A stretch of DNA of 64,000 bases, taken from assembly GCA_020629005.1 (NCBI GenBank), contig JAHDEE010000004.1, positions 1-64,000 of the forward strand. The letters are read 5' to 3'. The notes under the pieces are model-generated. The model did not search any database, was not told the DNA's origin, and was given only the letters and a program-made list of their open reading frames with translations. How positions within the stretch are numbered: the first letter of the stretch is position 1; each line of letters opens with the position of its first letter. Shown in pieces: positions 51,231 through 60,788 of the stretch. The position numbers and the translations under genes are program-made. Source of the DNA: Chitinophagales bacterium. Lineage in GTDB: Bacteria; Bacteroidota; Bacteroidia; Chitinophagales; UBA2359.

Positions 51231-52721
51231 TCAACGGAAGAATTTATCTTTCTTGCCAGAAATCTCTTTGCGCAGAAACTTATCCAGATGCAAGGAGAAA
51301 AAGAGCCGGGCAGATTCTGATCGCGGCTCTCGGGAAGCACGACGCAGAAAGGCCTTAAAGACGGCGTCTCTTGTGCTCACAGGAGCTGCAGTACCAGCCC
51401 AAAGGGCTTCGGCATAATCGATAAGAAAGGAATCAGCATTCTTAGCTTCTCCTAAGCGCTTCACTCTCCTCCTTAAGCTGCTTTTTCGTCCCACGCAATA
51501 GTGAGTTGTAATGCTAAGCAGCCGGATTCCTCTGAGGTCTCGAGCAGGATTTCCAAGGCGGGTCTTCTCTGCTGCCTTAATCTTAGCTCGGCATTCTTCA
51601 TAACGCTCAGCATGAAAGTAAGCCCAGGCCATGCAACAATACAGGTTAGGCAGGAAACTGTCGCTGCGTTTTGTATACTGATTGATGAATTTTTCAATCT
51701 TATTGACGAGCTCAATCACTCGACTGGCAAGCCCCCTCTTCTGAAGAGATTGAAGTAAGTAGGTATAAGGGAAAATAAGTGAAGGTTTCATAGAAGGTTC
51801 TTCATGAGCAGCCGCCTCCAGCTTTTCCACATCTTTGTCTACGTCCTGATAGTTGCCAAGCTCCACAGCTATGCCTAAAGAACGGACCATGGCCACAAAC
51901 CAGATGCCCTGCTTGTTTCTGGTCCCAAACTCAAGACATCGCCTCTTTATCTCATTAAGTTTCTTGGACGCATCCAGTTTTCGACCCAGTTGCTCAAGCA
52001 GTAACGATTCCGCAACTAACTTTTGCAGTCGCAATTCATGCCTTTGACCTTTGTCAATACTTGAGTCCTCTATCACAAGAGCTTCCAAATCCGCCCACCA
52101 TTTGTCCAGCTCCCCTTCATGTTCTTCAGCAGGAAGAAGAAACAGGTTCTGCACTTTGTAAGTAATTGCAAAAATCTCTGCTTGATATAACTTATAGCTC
52201 AACAACTGCTTCTTGCGTTCTAGCATTTTTAGATGCCGGGCATAAATTTTGAGGGCTTGATGTTCTCTCAACTTTCCTGTCTTGAGATCGAGATTCATCA
52301 ACACAGCATTCAAATCAATTTCGTGAAACTGCATGTGCTCATTTGTTGCAAAATCATGCAATTTGCGCCACCTCGAATACAAGAGTTCATGCTGCCCTGT
52401 CTCTTCAAGCAAACTAAGCTTCGCCCTATTGAAGTAAAAGGCGGATCTGTGAGTGCCCTTTTGAAAAGATCTTTGAACAGTAAGGCTTGTCAAGATGGTT
52501 TCAACTAGCTGGCTCTTATGTACCTTGAGATTCTTTGCCACCTTACCCTGTTTCAAACCCTCCTTCACTTTCTCCTCGTCATAGCGGTCCATGTTGTTGA
52601 CATAATCGAACAATAACTGACCGCTTCTCCCCTCGGTAAGGAAGTGCATTCGAAGAAAACGCTTCTGCGGGGGAGACATGGACTTGATCAGCTTAAAAAG
52701 ATAATTGGTGGCAAGTTTCAT
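51231..52721 (-). CDS. conserved hypothetical helical-repeat protein
   Basis: A 496-residue cytoplasmic protein of a family common in Bacteroidota, recognised by its start, LFKLIKSMSPPQKRFLRMHF (compare the usual 'LIKSLSKxEKRYFKL'). The rest is all-helical and TPR-like (YCCMAWAYFHAERYEECRAK; LLSYKLYQAEIFAITYKVQN). The C-terminus is strongly basic (RRRVKRLGEA, LRKEISGKKDKFFR). No function is known to me. It has one ATG start at 52721 and an A-rich, TTAACTTTTGC-containing upstream region (minus strand, ~52785). Confidence 0.78.
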   Translation of the reverse strand: MKLATNYLFKLIKSMSPPQKRFLRMHFLTEGRSGQLLFDYVNNMDRYDEEKVKEGLKQGKVAKNLKVHKSQLVETILTSLTVQRSFQKGTHRSAFYFNRAKLSLLEETGQHELLYSRWRKLHDFATNEHMQFHEIDLNAVLMNLDLKTGKLREHQALKIYARHLKMLERKKQLLSYKLYQAEIFAITYKVQNLFLLPAEEHEGELDKWWADLEALVIEDSSIDKGQRHELRLQKLVAESLLLEQLGRKLDASKKLNEIKRRCLEFGTRNKQGIWFVAMVRSLGIAVELGNYQDVDKDVEKLEAAAHEEPSMKPSLIFPYTYLLQSLQKRGLASRVIELVNKIEKFINQYTKRSDSFLPNLYCCMAWAYFHAERYEECRAKIKAAEKTRLGNPARDLRGIRLLSITTHYCVGRKSSLRRRVKRLGEAKNADSFLIDYAEALWAGTAAPVSTRDAVFKAFLRRASREPRSESARLFFSLHLDKFLRKEISGKKDKFFR

Positions 52722-52864
52722 TGTCTGTCAACTCAAATTCTCGCCTGAAACTACAGAGCGCCGAATCCCAAATCATTCCTTCCCGCGCAAAAGTTAATCA
52801 TTTAAGCTGCACGAAAATAAGACATCAAATAAAATCTAACTACGTTAACACTTCATTTGCAGAC

Positions 52865-52898
52865 AAAAAAAGGCCGAAATTCATTCGAATTTCGGCCT
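52865..52898 (-). terminator. intrinsic terminator after the small periplasmic protein gene
   Basis: AGGCCGAAATTC (52871-52882) and GAATTTCGGCCT (52887-52898) pair perfectly around ATTC; on the minus strand the hairpin is followed by TTTTTTGTCT. It lies 27 bp after the stop at 52925. Confidence 0.92.
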
Positions 52899-52924
52899 CA
52901 TTTTGCATTTACGATTCTAGCAAA

Positions 52925-53284
52925 TCATTCTTTATTGCTAAAAACTTTCAGCACATCGTGATTCTGAAGAAAGAGTGCATATTGTTGCTCATTCAACAAT
53001 TGCTGCATTTCTGATTCAAACCTCTTTTGAATTCCAGCCTGATTGGCTGCCCTGCGTTCGCTCTTCATATCCTGACACATTACTTCATTGAAGTATTGAA
53101 TATACTTTACGTTTAGCGCTGCCAGCTTTTCGGTCTGGAATTGATCAAGCTGCAGGCTTTGCTCAAAATCTTGCGCAATGACTCTTGCCTGTTGTTTGGC
53201 GGACTGCTGCGCTTCTTGGGCCATCGTAGCAAAAGAAGTCATTAACACCATTGTTAGAAGTCCTAAAAGAAATTTCAATTTCAT
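52925..53284 (-). CDS. small exported helical protein, Spy/CpxP-like
   Basis: A 119-residue protein with signal peptide (MKLKFLLGLLTMVLMTSFAT, cleavage at MAQ). The mature part is helical: ARVIAQDFEQSLQLDQFQTE, KLAALNVKYIQYFNEVMCQD, FESEMQQLLNEQQYALFLQN. The repeated L-x-x-x-Q pattern and 'LxxxQxxKL' resemble Spy/CpxP-type periplasmic proteins of Bacteroidota, so chaperone-like action is a guess. Its start lies 18 bp downstream of the giant DUF7948 gene on the same strand, so the two are probably co-transcribed. Confidence 0.75.
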   Translation of the reverse strand: MKLKFLLGLLTMVLMTSFATMAQEAQQSAKQQARVIAQDFEQSLQLDQFQTEKLAALNVKYIQYFNEVMCQDMKSERRAANQAGIQKRFESEMQQLLNEQQYALFLQNHDVLKVFSNKE

Positions 53285-53302
53285 ATGATTGCGTTTGTTG
53301 CG

Positions 53303-56300
53303 TTACCTAATTAGGAGCTTGTGCGTTCCAAGCACTTCGCCTCTGCTTTCTACAGTCATCAGATATAGACCCGATGATAAGCTCCCTAGATCAATCTGCT
53401 GAATTCCTGCTTGCGCAGAGGGCTCACATCGTGTATCCAGCAATTTTCGACCCATTTGATCAAAAAGCAGCACTTTGAGCTCAGAAAATTTCTTGTTGCT
53501 GCTCAGCATGTAGAGATGATCCTCGGCAGGATTCGGCCAGAAAGACAATATGTTTTCCTGATTATCAGCGCGTTGCACACTAATAATCTGCGAGAAATCT
53601 CTAGAACCATTGATATCTACCGAAATCAGGCGATAATATGCTAGATCGGGCACTCTCTCTGCATCAATAACCTCATAAGTGTTTATTAATTCGCTGTTTC
53701 CGGCAGCCTGAACCCTGGCAATTGGCAAGAAGCCTTCTCCTTCTGACAGCCGCTCGAGTACGAATTCACTGCTTTCAAACTCCTGTGCAGTAGCCCAGGA
53801 AAGGAGGTTATGTGATGGCTCCGCTCTACCTTCGAACTCCAAAAGATCTACTGCAGTCTTAATGCAGATTACTGTTCTGGAGTCTTCCCCTTCACAACCA
53901 AGAGCATCAACAGCCTGGAAGGTGACTTCAGTACCGTCTGTACTTGGAATCACTATCGTGAAACTCTGGCCAGGCAAGAGATCATCATCCGAGTAAAAAC
54001 CGGTTAAATTATAGGTTTCTCCACTTTCGTACAAAGGCAGCCCCCCTGTCACTGCAACAGTCATGTTGTACTCTCCCAGTGTCCAATCGCAAAGGGCATT
54101 GACTTCAAACTCCACAGCGTAAAGAGTAACCACCTCAGTACCTACACTCCAATCTGTACAATCGTCGTTAAGGTCTGGATAGGAAGTACCATCCGTGTAG
54201 CCTACCACTGGCGAGATATAGTAGCTCATATTCCCCTCTACTCCTTCAATTTCGCTCAACAAAAATTCTCCGCTTTGATTTGCAGTGTACACATTGCCAA
54301 TAGTGTCGCCTTCTAGATCGTGAAGCACATACCAGAGCTCAGCCCCATCATCCAGAAATTCTCCTGTTGTTTGGTACGAAACGGACTTACCTGCACAGAC
54401 CACCTCTGGTCCTTCAGGCATAGTTCCGGCATCAGGAGTGCAGGGGGGACAATCAGGTATCTCGAATTCCAGCGAGGCTTCGCAACTTGTTTCGCCAGCG
54501 CTCGCCACCATATCCAGGACTATTGCTGTAGTCCCAGGCACTTGCAGGTCTGCAATCATTTCAGTGGTAAAAAGGAATGAAAAGGAATTGCTTTCCAAAT
54601 CAGCTTCCGAAGGCAACAACTCTGTTTCGGCACTGCTGAATGCAAACCCTTCATATGGACCGACAACAGTGATCGAGAGTGAGAAGGCTGTTGTTCCATC
54701 CGTCAGGCATTCCAGAGCATCAGCCGTTATCTCAGGAAGTGGCAAGAGTTCGATTGTAGTACTACCTGTGCCCAGGCATTCACCAGCAGCCAGCTCATAA
54801 GAAACTTCATAAGAACCTGCTTCAAGCTCCGAGGAATCAAAAACTCCGTCAGTCACTGATTCCCCTGTCCAGGTCCCACCTGCAAGAGTGGCTCCTAGCA
54901 AGTCATCAAGCACCACAGATTCAGTGCCGGCACAAACTTGCAGGCTATCCAACTCCACAATCGGTGTAGCTACTATAAACGCAGATTCCACCGCGACATT
55001 TGAGCAATCACCCTCCACAATCTCATAACTAATCAAGACAGTAGCACCTGCAACACCTGCTTCAGAAGGGTCAAAAATATTACCTTCAACGCCCGGACCA
55101 GAAAAAGTACCGCCTGGCACATTTGGAATCAACTCAACCGGAGCATCTCCCAGACAATATGGAGGCTCCAAGCCCTCAAATCCCGCGTCCGGCAAAGCAA
55201 AAACATTGACTATCTCACTCGTTGCCGCGAAACAGGTGTCGGTCTCAAAGGAATAAGTGATCTCATATTGCCCAACTCCTATGGAAGGGTCGAAAACGCC
55301 CTCCTCGTCAATCCCATCGCCGGACCAGGCTCCGCCACTAACTGTAGGCTCGAGTGCCGCAGGGTTGTCGCTAACGCAGAAATCCTGCGGTTCAAAAGTT
55401 GCATCGATCGTTTCAGAAATGACAAGCAACTGCTCAGTACTGTCAAAATCCTCGCAAAAAACCGGATCGTCCACAAACAGACTTACAACATATTCTCCAG
55501 GCCCCGGGAACTGATAGCTGGGATTTTCATCAGTTGAGGTTTCATCTCCGAAGTCCCAAAGATACTCTGATCCATTTAGACTGTTATTGATAAAACTGAT
55601 TTCTAGTGGGTTATCGCAAGAAGAAGTATATTCAAAATCAGCAATAACCTCGATCAAGTCAAATTCAAATTTGAAGGCTCCATAATTACACCTGGTCTCT
55701 GTACTGTCAAGTTGTGACCAAACACCGGGCGTGGTAGGGAAGTTATCATTATCAATCCCACATGAGGCACAGACCGCCTGATAAACGATACCGTCTTTAT
55801 CAAAACGACTTGTTCCACCATCCACATGTTCCTCGAACTCTGTACCTGTACCACCAAAGTAGGTCCCATAAAGCAGCTCTTCTGCTTCGCGAGTCAATAT
55901 CATAAGATAAAAATCACTACCATCAGTATCAGGTTTGAATGCATCATTGGTAATTGGCCATCCATCCATCAAAGCCAGAGTTGTATTATCTCCTGGTCCG
56001 TTGTTGTTGGTGCTACCGCCCCAGCCACACAAGTAAATTTGCTCGCAACGATCGACCAGGAAAGCTGTGGGAACTAATTCCAAGAGCCCGGAAGTACCTC
56101 CAATTCGCGTAGACCAAATTGGAGCAGACAAATCATTTGTCATCTTTTGAATGAAGATAGTCCCATCATCCGTAGAAAAGACATCCCCCTCCACCGGATA
56201 ATCACCTAAAGTCTGACCTACAAGGTATACTTCCTCATCATTGTCAAGTTCTAGAAAGAAGCCTTGGTCATAAACTTCAGTTCCCAGGAAGGTAGCGGCC

Positions 56301-57970
56301 ATCAAGTCATTCCCTTCAGCGGAAATCTTGGCGATAAAGGCATCCAGACCTCCTAGCGCCGTCTCATTGACAACCCCGGCCGTTGTGGTGAAATCCGGGC
56401 TTTCTGTACTTCCGCTTACATAAACATTATCATTGCTATCCAATTCCAGGCCGAATGCAGCATCATCGCTCGTTCCTCCCAGATAGGTGGACCAGGCCAA
56501 ATCGTCCAGTCCTGGATTGAACTTAAAAACAACTCCATCAATTTGGCCACCATGGGCAGGCTGTATAGCATCATCAGTAACAGGAAAGTCATCTGAAAAA
56601 GAACTGGAACAGACTATGATATTGTCCTCAGAATCCACCAAAATCTCCCCTCTTGCGTGATCTCCGTAATTATAATGCGCAGCGCTCAACATTTCCGGAT
56701 TAGAGCCCCCATTAAGTCCGTCGCTGCCGGTACCCCCAATATAGGTCGAGGCTTCAAGCTGAGAACCATCCGCAGAAAAGCGACTGAGCACAATATCACT
56801 TCCATTTAGGTATTCCAAGACATTTGTGAACAAAGTGTAAGTACCTCCATTAAAGCTATCATCGAAGCAAGCATCAGTAGTAGGAAAGTCGCTTGAGGAA
56901 CTTGAGCCGTATACTATCAATTCATCACTGCTATTCACCACCATACTGTGCGGAATCTCATTTCCTGAGCCTCCCAAAAAACTTGCATAGATTCTATCAA
57001 CACCGTCAGGACTCCACTTGAATATAGAAATGTCAATTCCATATCCCTGAAAGGTCTCGCCTTCACCACCTGCCCATTCGATCTGAAAAGCTCCTAGAGA
57101 AGCAGGGTACTCTGTGCCAAAGACGATGCCACCACCGTAAAAGAAACCTTCATCGTCGTATGTCGCGGAATATCCCCAATTGTCAGCCACTGAACCCGTA
57201 TAGGAAGCAAAAATTAGTTCTGGATCAATGATAAGATCCAGCTCCTCGTCATATCCATCCGGAAAATGAAAGCTCACACGATTATCGTCAACCTGAAAAT
57301 TACAGGCTACCTCGATTTGCTGCCCACCAGACTGCTGAAAAACATAGGGTTTACCCTCATATATATCACCAACAGAGGTTTGGACTTTGAGTCTTCCATC
57401 AACCACGGAAATTCCATCTGCACCCTCATAACTCAATACAATCTGAGCAGGGTCAGCGCCGGCCTCCACGAGAAATTCATATTTAACTCCCAGATCCATC
57501 CCAAAAACACTCATATCAATTCCATCGTAAACATTGGAGTAATCGACCTGTTGGTGCAGGGGTACATTGGACTTCCATCGTTCCTCATTATCACCAATGA
57601 AATAATTATGATAAAATGGTATTTCACAAGAGGCACTTACTTCCACTTCATCATTTGCCCCAACCATTTTCATGCTGAATGCATGAAATCGCATCTTTAG
57701 CGACTGACTCTGGTCGCCCTGACCATGCACACGATAGTGCATTTCATTGATATCTTCCACACTGGACATGACATAGGTCAATTTGTCTTTTTCGAGGTAC
57801 AAGCGAGAGCTGGCTTTCAGATCCATTCGATACTCAATATGGTCGTCCCACTGACCATCGTTTTGAACAAACATCAAAGGGCCATTATCTGCTTCCCCGC
57901 AGGCAAAAGAATACACAACTGGCAAAGCTGCAAGAAAGCAAATAGAAATGATCGAAGAATAGATTCTCAT
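53303..57970 (-). CDS. giant DUF7948/SBBP-repeat surface protein with PKD and T9SS sorting domains
   Basis: A 1555-residue exported protein starting at the ATG at 57970 (MRIYSSIISICFLAALPVVY signal). Residues ~25-240 are the DUF7948 beta domain (LMFVQNDGQWDDHIEYRMDL, VPLHQQVDYSNVYDGIDMSV); ~250-760 hold SBBP-type propeller repeats (STYIGGTGSDGLNGG, WSTYLGGTSDDAAFGLELDS, GTYFGGTGTEFEEHV); a PKD domain follows (YLWDFGDETSTDENPSYQFP); then several Ig-like 'SGxGV..GxFDP' repeats (GTFSGPGVEGNIFDPSEAGV; GTWTGESVTDGVFDSSELEA). The end (ILSFWPNPAEDHLYMLSSNK onward) is a T9SS type A sorting domain. Members are surface proteins of unknown role. A start upstream at 58087 would add an unlikely leader. 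Confidence 0.9.
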   Translation of the reverse strand: MRIYSSIISICFLAALPVVYSFACGEADNGPLMFVQNDGQWDDHIEYRMDLKASSRLYLEKDKLTYVMSSVEDINEMHYRVHGQGDQSQSLKMRFHAFSMKMVGANDEVEVSASCEIPFYHNYFIGDNEERWKSNVPLHQQVDYSNVYDGIDMSVFGMDLGVKYEFLVEAGADPAQIVLSYEGADGISVVDGRLKVQTSVGDIYEGKPYVFQQSGGQQIEVACNFQVDDNRVSFHFPDGYDEELDLIIDPELIFASYTGSVADNWGYSATYDDEGFFYGGGIVFGTEYPASLGAFQIEWAGGEGETFQGYGIDISIFKWSPDGVDRIYASFLGGSGNEIPHSMVVNSSDELIVYGSSSSSDFPTTDACFDDSFNGGTYTLFTNVLEYLNGSDIVLSRFSADGSQLEASTYIGGTGSDGLNGGSNPEMLSAAHYNYGDHARGEILVDSEDNIIVCSSSFSDDFPVTDDAIQPAHGGQIDGVVFKFNPGLDDLAWSTYLGGTSDDAAFGLELDSNDNVYVSGSTESPDFTTTAGVVNETALGGLDAFIAKISAEGNDLMAATFLGTEVYDQGFFLELDNDEEVYLVGQTLGDYPVEGDVFSTDDGTIFIQKMTNDLSAPIWSTRIGGTSGLLELVPTAFLVDRCEQIYLCGWGGSTNNNGPGDNTTLALMDGWPITNDAFKPDTDGSDFYLMILTREAEELLYGTYFGGTGTEFEEHVDGGTSRFDKDGIVYQAVCASCGIDNDNFPTTPGVWSQLDSTETRCNYGAFKFEFDLIEVIADFEYTSSCDNPLEISFINNSLNGSEYLWDFGDETSTDENPSYQFPGPGEYVVSLFVDDPVFCEDFDSTEQLLVISETIDATFEPQDFCVSDNPAALEPTVSGGAWSGDGIDEEGVFDPSIGVGQYEITYSFETDTCFAATSEIVNVFALPDAGFEGLEPPYCLGDAPVELIPNVPGGTFSGPGVEGNIFDPSEAGVAGATVLISYEIVEGDCSNVAVESAFIVATPIVELDSLQVCAGTESVVLDDLLGATLAGGTWTGESVTDGVFDSSELEAGSYEVSYELAAGECLGTGSTTIELLPLPEITADALECLTDGTTAFSLSITVVGPYEGFAFSSAETELLPSEADLESNSFSFLFTTEMIADLQVPGTTAIVLDMVASAGETSCEASLEFEIPDCPPCTPDAGTMPEGPEVVCAGKSVSYQTTGEFLDDGAELWYVLHDLEGDTIGNVYTANQSGEFLLSEIEGVEGNMSYYISPVVGYTDGTSYPDLNDDCTDWSVGTEVVTLYAVEFEVNALCDWTLGEYNMTVAVTGGLPLYESGETYNLTGFYSDDDLLPGQSFTIVIPSTDGTEVTFQAVDALGCEGEDSRTVICIKTAVDLLEFEGRAEPSHNLLSWATAQEFESSEFVLERLSEGEGFLPIARVQAAGNSELINTYEVIDAERVPDLAYYRLISVDINGSRDFSQIISVQRADNQENILSFWPNPAEDHLYMLSSNKKFSELKVLLFDQMGRKLLDTRCEPSAQAGIQQIDLGSLSSGLYLMTVESRGEVLGTHKLLIR

Positions 57971-58423
57971 AAAGATGAACTTAAGGATGTGGACTGATAC
58001 AGCTAGAAGCCCGCAACTGCTTGAATGCGACGCTCTACACCAAGTTAAAGATATAAAATTTCCACTCGAATCTTCTGCTCTAGTCATGTCGATGCATTCT
58101 AAGGTTGCTGACCTGACATAAGGTATCGATTTGCAGCACTAACTGGCCGGCAAAGCTGAATGCCACATAGCGCAATATCGCTGCTCCCAGGTCAAGATTG
58201 TGCTTGAATAACTGGCACTTTATGCTTAAATTCGTCTCTCAATCCCACCCCAAACACCTACTTTCATTGGGTCCTAAAGTTATAGATTGACTAAGCCTGA
58301 CAAGCGGTTGTTTTGTACACTAAAATACGGGCACTCGCATCATTTCACTGCCAAGGCTTGTTGCTTGGTGATTATCAGATTGTTATCGCCCTACATTGCA
58401 GAAAAGTAAACCATTCTATTGCC
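57971..58423. other. 453-bp divergent intergenic region
   Basis: The region separates the divergent giant DUF7948 gene and the M1 peptidase gene. On the minus strand TATCTTTA near 58046-58054 may be a -7 box for the former. I find no other gene or repeat. Confidence 0.45.
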
Positions 58424-60082
58424 ATGCGCATACTTACGATTTTGATCCTGTTTTACCTTTGCTCGATCGAGACTAACGCTCAGCTACTGAGCAAAAACGA
58501 CGACTTTACTCGCGCTGACTCTCTTCGAGGTACATTAAGTCCCGAGCGAGATTGGTTTGATGTCACATATTATGACCTAAATATCAAGGTCGATCCCGAC
58601 AGAAAATTCATTGAAGGATACAATGATATATATTTCACCGTGGTGAGAAGTGAAAAACGCATGCAATTGGATCTGTTTGAAAATATGAGGATCACTGAGA
58701 TTGAATTTGAAGGAGAGGCTCTGACTTACAAACGGGAATTCAATGCCGTTTTCATCGATTTTCCAAATGAGCTTGCAATGGGAAAACAGTTCAAGCTTAG
58801 ATTCTCTTACTCAGGGAATCCGATTGTAGCCAAGCGACCGCCCTGGGATGGTGGCTTTGATTGGAAGAAAGATATTGAAGGCAATCATTTCATTGGTGTC
58901 GCTTGTCAGGGTTTAGGAGCCTCCGCTTGGTGGCCTAACAAGGACCATTTGAGCGATGAATCCGATAGTACAAGAATTAGTGTAGCCGTTCCCTCAAATC
59001 TCATGTGCGTCAGCAATGGCAACCTGAGAGGAACCGAGGAAGAAGGAGAATATACTCGTTACAATTGGTTTACCTCCTACCCTATCAACAACTATAACGT
59101 AACGGTGAATATCGCTAACTATACACACTTTGACGATTTCCACGTAAGCGGCAAAGACACTTTAGCCTTAGACTACTATGTCTTACCACACAATCTGGAT
59201 AAGGCCAAAAAACAGTTCGAACAAGTAAAGCCGATGCTTCGATGCTATGAGACTTACTTTGGCCCTTATCCATTCTGGGATGATGGATTTGCTTTGGTAG
59301 AGACGCCATATCTGGGCATGGAACACCAGTCTGCAATTGCCTATGGCAACCAATATAAGATCGGATACTCTGGGATGGATTTTTCGAGAATTGGGTTGGA
59401 CTTTGACTACATCATCATTCACGAAGCAGGACATGAGTATTGGGGCAACAGCGTTAGCTGCGGAGATATCGCGGATCTATGGATTCATGAGGGCTTTTGC
59501 ACTTACAGCGAAGCCGTATACGTGGAATGCCTGCACGATTACGAAACAGCCCAGGCCTATGTAAATGCCAAAAAGTCAAGTATTTCCAATAATAGCCCAA
59601 TTGTAGGACCATGCTGCGTAAACCAGGAAGGTAACGGAGATATGTACAGCAAGGGTATGTTATTGCTCAATACACTACGACATGTGATCGCCAACGACGA
59701 AGTATGGTGGTCGCTCTTGTACGGCATGGCGGAAGAGCACAAGACCAAGATCATTGATGCTCAAACAGTAATTCAGTATTTCAATGATCGATCGGGGATG
59801 GATTTGACTCCAATATTTAATCAGTACCTTTACCATTCGCGCATTCCAATGTTGGAATACAAGTTGAAAGAAAAAGGTTCAAAGGTGATTCTGCAATATC
59901 GCTGGAGATCGGATGTTGATGACTTCACGATGCCTGCTCAATTTACCCTTGACGGCGAAAACTGGGCAACTATACAACCCACTACAAAATGGGAAAAAAG
60001 AACAATCAAAAAGGCCAGTACAGAAAAGTTTGAGTTTAACAGTGAGCAATATTACATTAATCTCAAACGTGTGATAGACTAG
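58424..60082 (+). CDS. M1 family zinc metallopeptidase (aminopeptidase N-like)
   Basis: A 552-residue exported peptidase; the ATG at 58424 gives MRILTILILFYLCSIETNAQ. An N-terminal beta saddle (~45-245; YDLNIKVDPDRKFIEGYNDI, DGGFDWKKDIEGNHF) leads to the catalytic domain: LGMEHQSAIAY is the substrate-binding GxMEN motif with His in place of Asn, and HEAGHEYWGN...WIHEGFCTYSE supplies the HExxHx18E zinc site. It lacks the long C-terminal helical domain of aminopeptidase N, as is usual for Bacteroidota M1 proteins, and likely trims peptides in the periplasm. A short 30-bp gap separates it from the hemolysin III gene. Confidence 0.92.
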   Translation: MRILTILILFYLCSIETNAQLLSKNDDFTRADSLRGTLSPERDWFDVTYYDLNIKVDPDRKFIEGYNDIYFTVVRSEKRMQLDLFENMRITEIEFEGEALTYKREFNAVFIDFPNELAMGKQFKLRFSYSGNPIVAKRPPWDGGFDWKKDIEGNHFIGVACQGLGASAWWPNKDHLSDESDSTRISVAVPSNLMCVSNGNLRGTEEEGEYTRYNWFTSYPINNYNVTVNIANYTHFDDFHVSGKDTLALDYYVLPHNLDKAKKQFEQVKPMLRCYETYFGPYPFWDDGFALVETPYLGMEHQSAIAYGNQYKIGYSGMDFSRIGLDFDYIIIHEAGHEYWGNSVSCGDIADLWIHEGFCTYSEAVYVECLHDYETAQAYVNAKKSSISNNSPIVGPCCVNQEGNGDMYSKGMLLLNTLRHVIANDEVWWSLLYGMAEEHKTKIIDAQTVIQYFNDRSGMDLTPIFNQYLYHSRIPMLEYKLKEKGSKVILQYRWRSDVDDFTMPAQFTLDGENWATIQPTTKWEKRTIKKASTEKFEFNSEQYYINLKRVID

Positions 60083-60112
60083 CTCGTAAATAGCGAGGGC
60101 TGAATTAGATAA

Positions 60113-60739
60113 ATGGGAAGAATAGATATTAAGCAGCAGCTCGCTGAATCAATCACTCATGGGCTCGGAGTACTGCTGGCAATAGTTGCGGTTCCAGTAT
60201 TGGTTTCGCTGGCTGTCAAAGGTGGTAATTGGGTAAATGTGTGGAGCTGTAGTATCTATGGCATTACCTTACTGATGGTCTATTCCTCCTCCACGCTCTA
60301 CCATTCCCTAGAACACACTAGTGTAGGAAGAGTATTTAGGATTATCGACCATGTTAGCATTTACTTTTTGATTGCCGGAAGCTATACCCCGCTGATTTTT
60401 CTCTTCATAAATGATTGGTACGGATGGGTACTTCTGGCGGGTTTATGGATGGCGGCCTTGCTAGGCACTGTATTCAAGATTTTCTTTGTCCATAGATTTA
60501 GGCTAGCCTCTACCTTGCTGTATTTGCTGCTTGGTTGGTCAGCAATCTTGTTTATCAAACCAATCATCGCCAATGCGCCAACCTATTCATTGCTATTTCT
60601 GTTTGCAACTGGCTTCTTTTACACTGTAGGTAGCGTCTTTTACCTGTGGGAGCGCATTCCCTATAACCATACAATTTGGCACCTATGGGTGCTTGCCGGA
60701 AGCGCAAGCCATTATATGGCGCTGATCGTGGCATTGTAA
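60113..60739 (+). CDS. hemolysin III (PAQR-like) membrane protein
   Basis: A 208-residue inner-membrane protein with seven hydrophobic segments. The family's zinc-site residues are kept: Glu/His in ESITHGLGVL, Ser/His in SSSTLYHSLEH, Asp/His in RIIDHVSIYFLIAGSYTP, and the C-terminal histidines in NHTIWHLWVLAGSASHYMAL. These are relatives of adiponectin receptors, proposed to be ceramidase-like hydrolases; haemolytic activity is unlikely to be its role. The two glycosyltransferase genes follow after a 49-bp gap. Confidence 0.92.
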   Translation: MGRIDIKQQLAESITHGLGVLLAIVAVPVLVSLAVKGGNWVNVWSCSIYGITLLMVYSSSTLYHSLEHTSVGRVFRIIDHVSIYFLIAGSYTPLIFLFINDWYGWVLLAGLWMAALLGTVFKIFFVHRFRLASTLLYLLLGWSAILFIKPIIANAPTYSLLFLFATGFFYTVGSVFYLWERIPYNHTIWHLWVLAGSASHYMALIVAL

Positions 60740-60788
60740 GCTGCTATCAGGCCTAAAAAAAGATGAATTCCTTACTTTTACAGGACCT

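Noticed and set aside
60113-60739. hemolysin III gene as a virulence toxin
   Set aside because: The family is of PAQR-type membrane proteins with a zinc site; the name is historical and does not support a toxin role.
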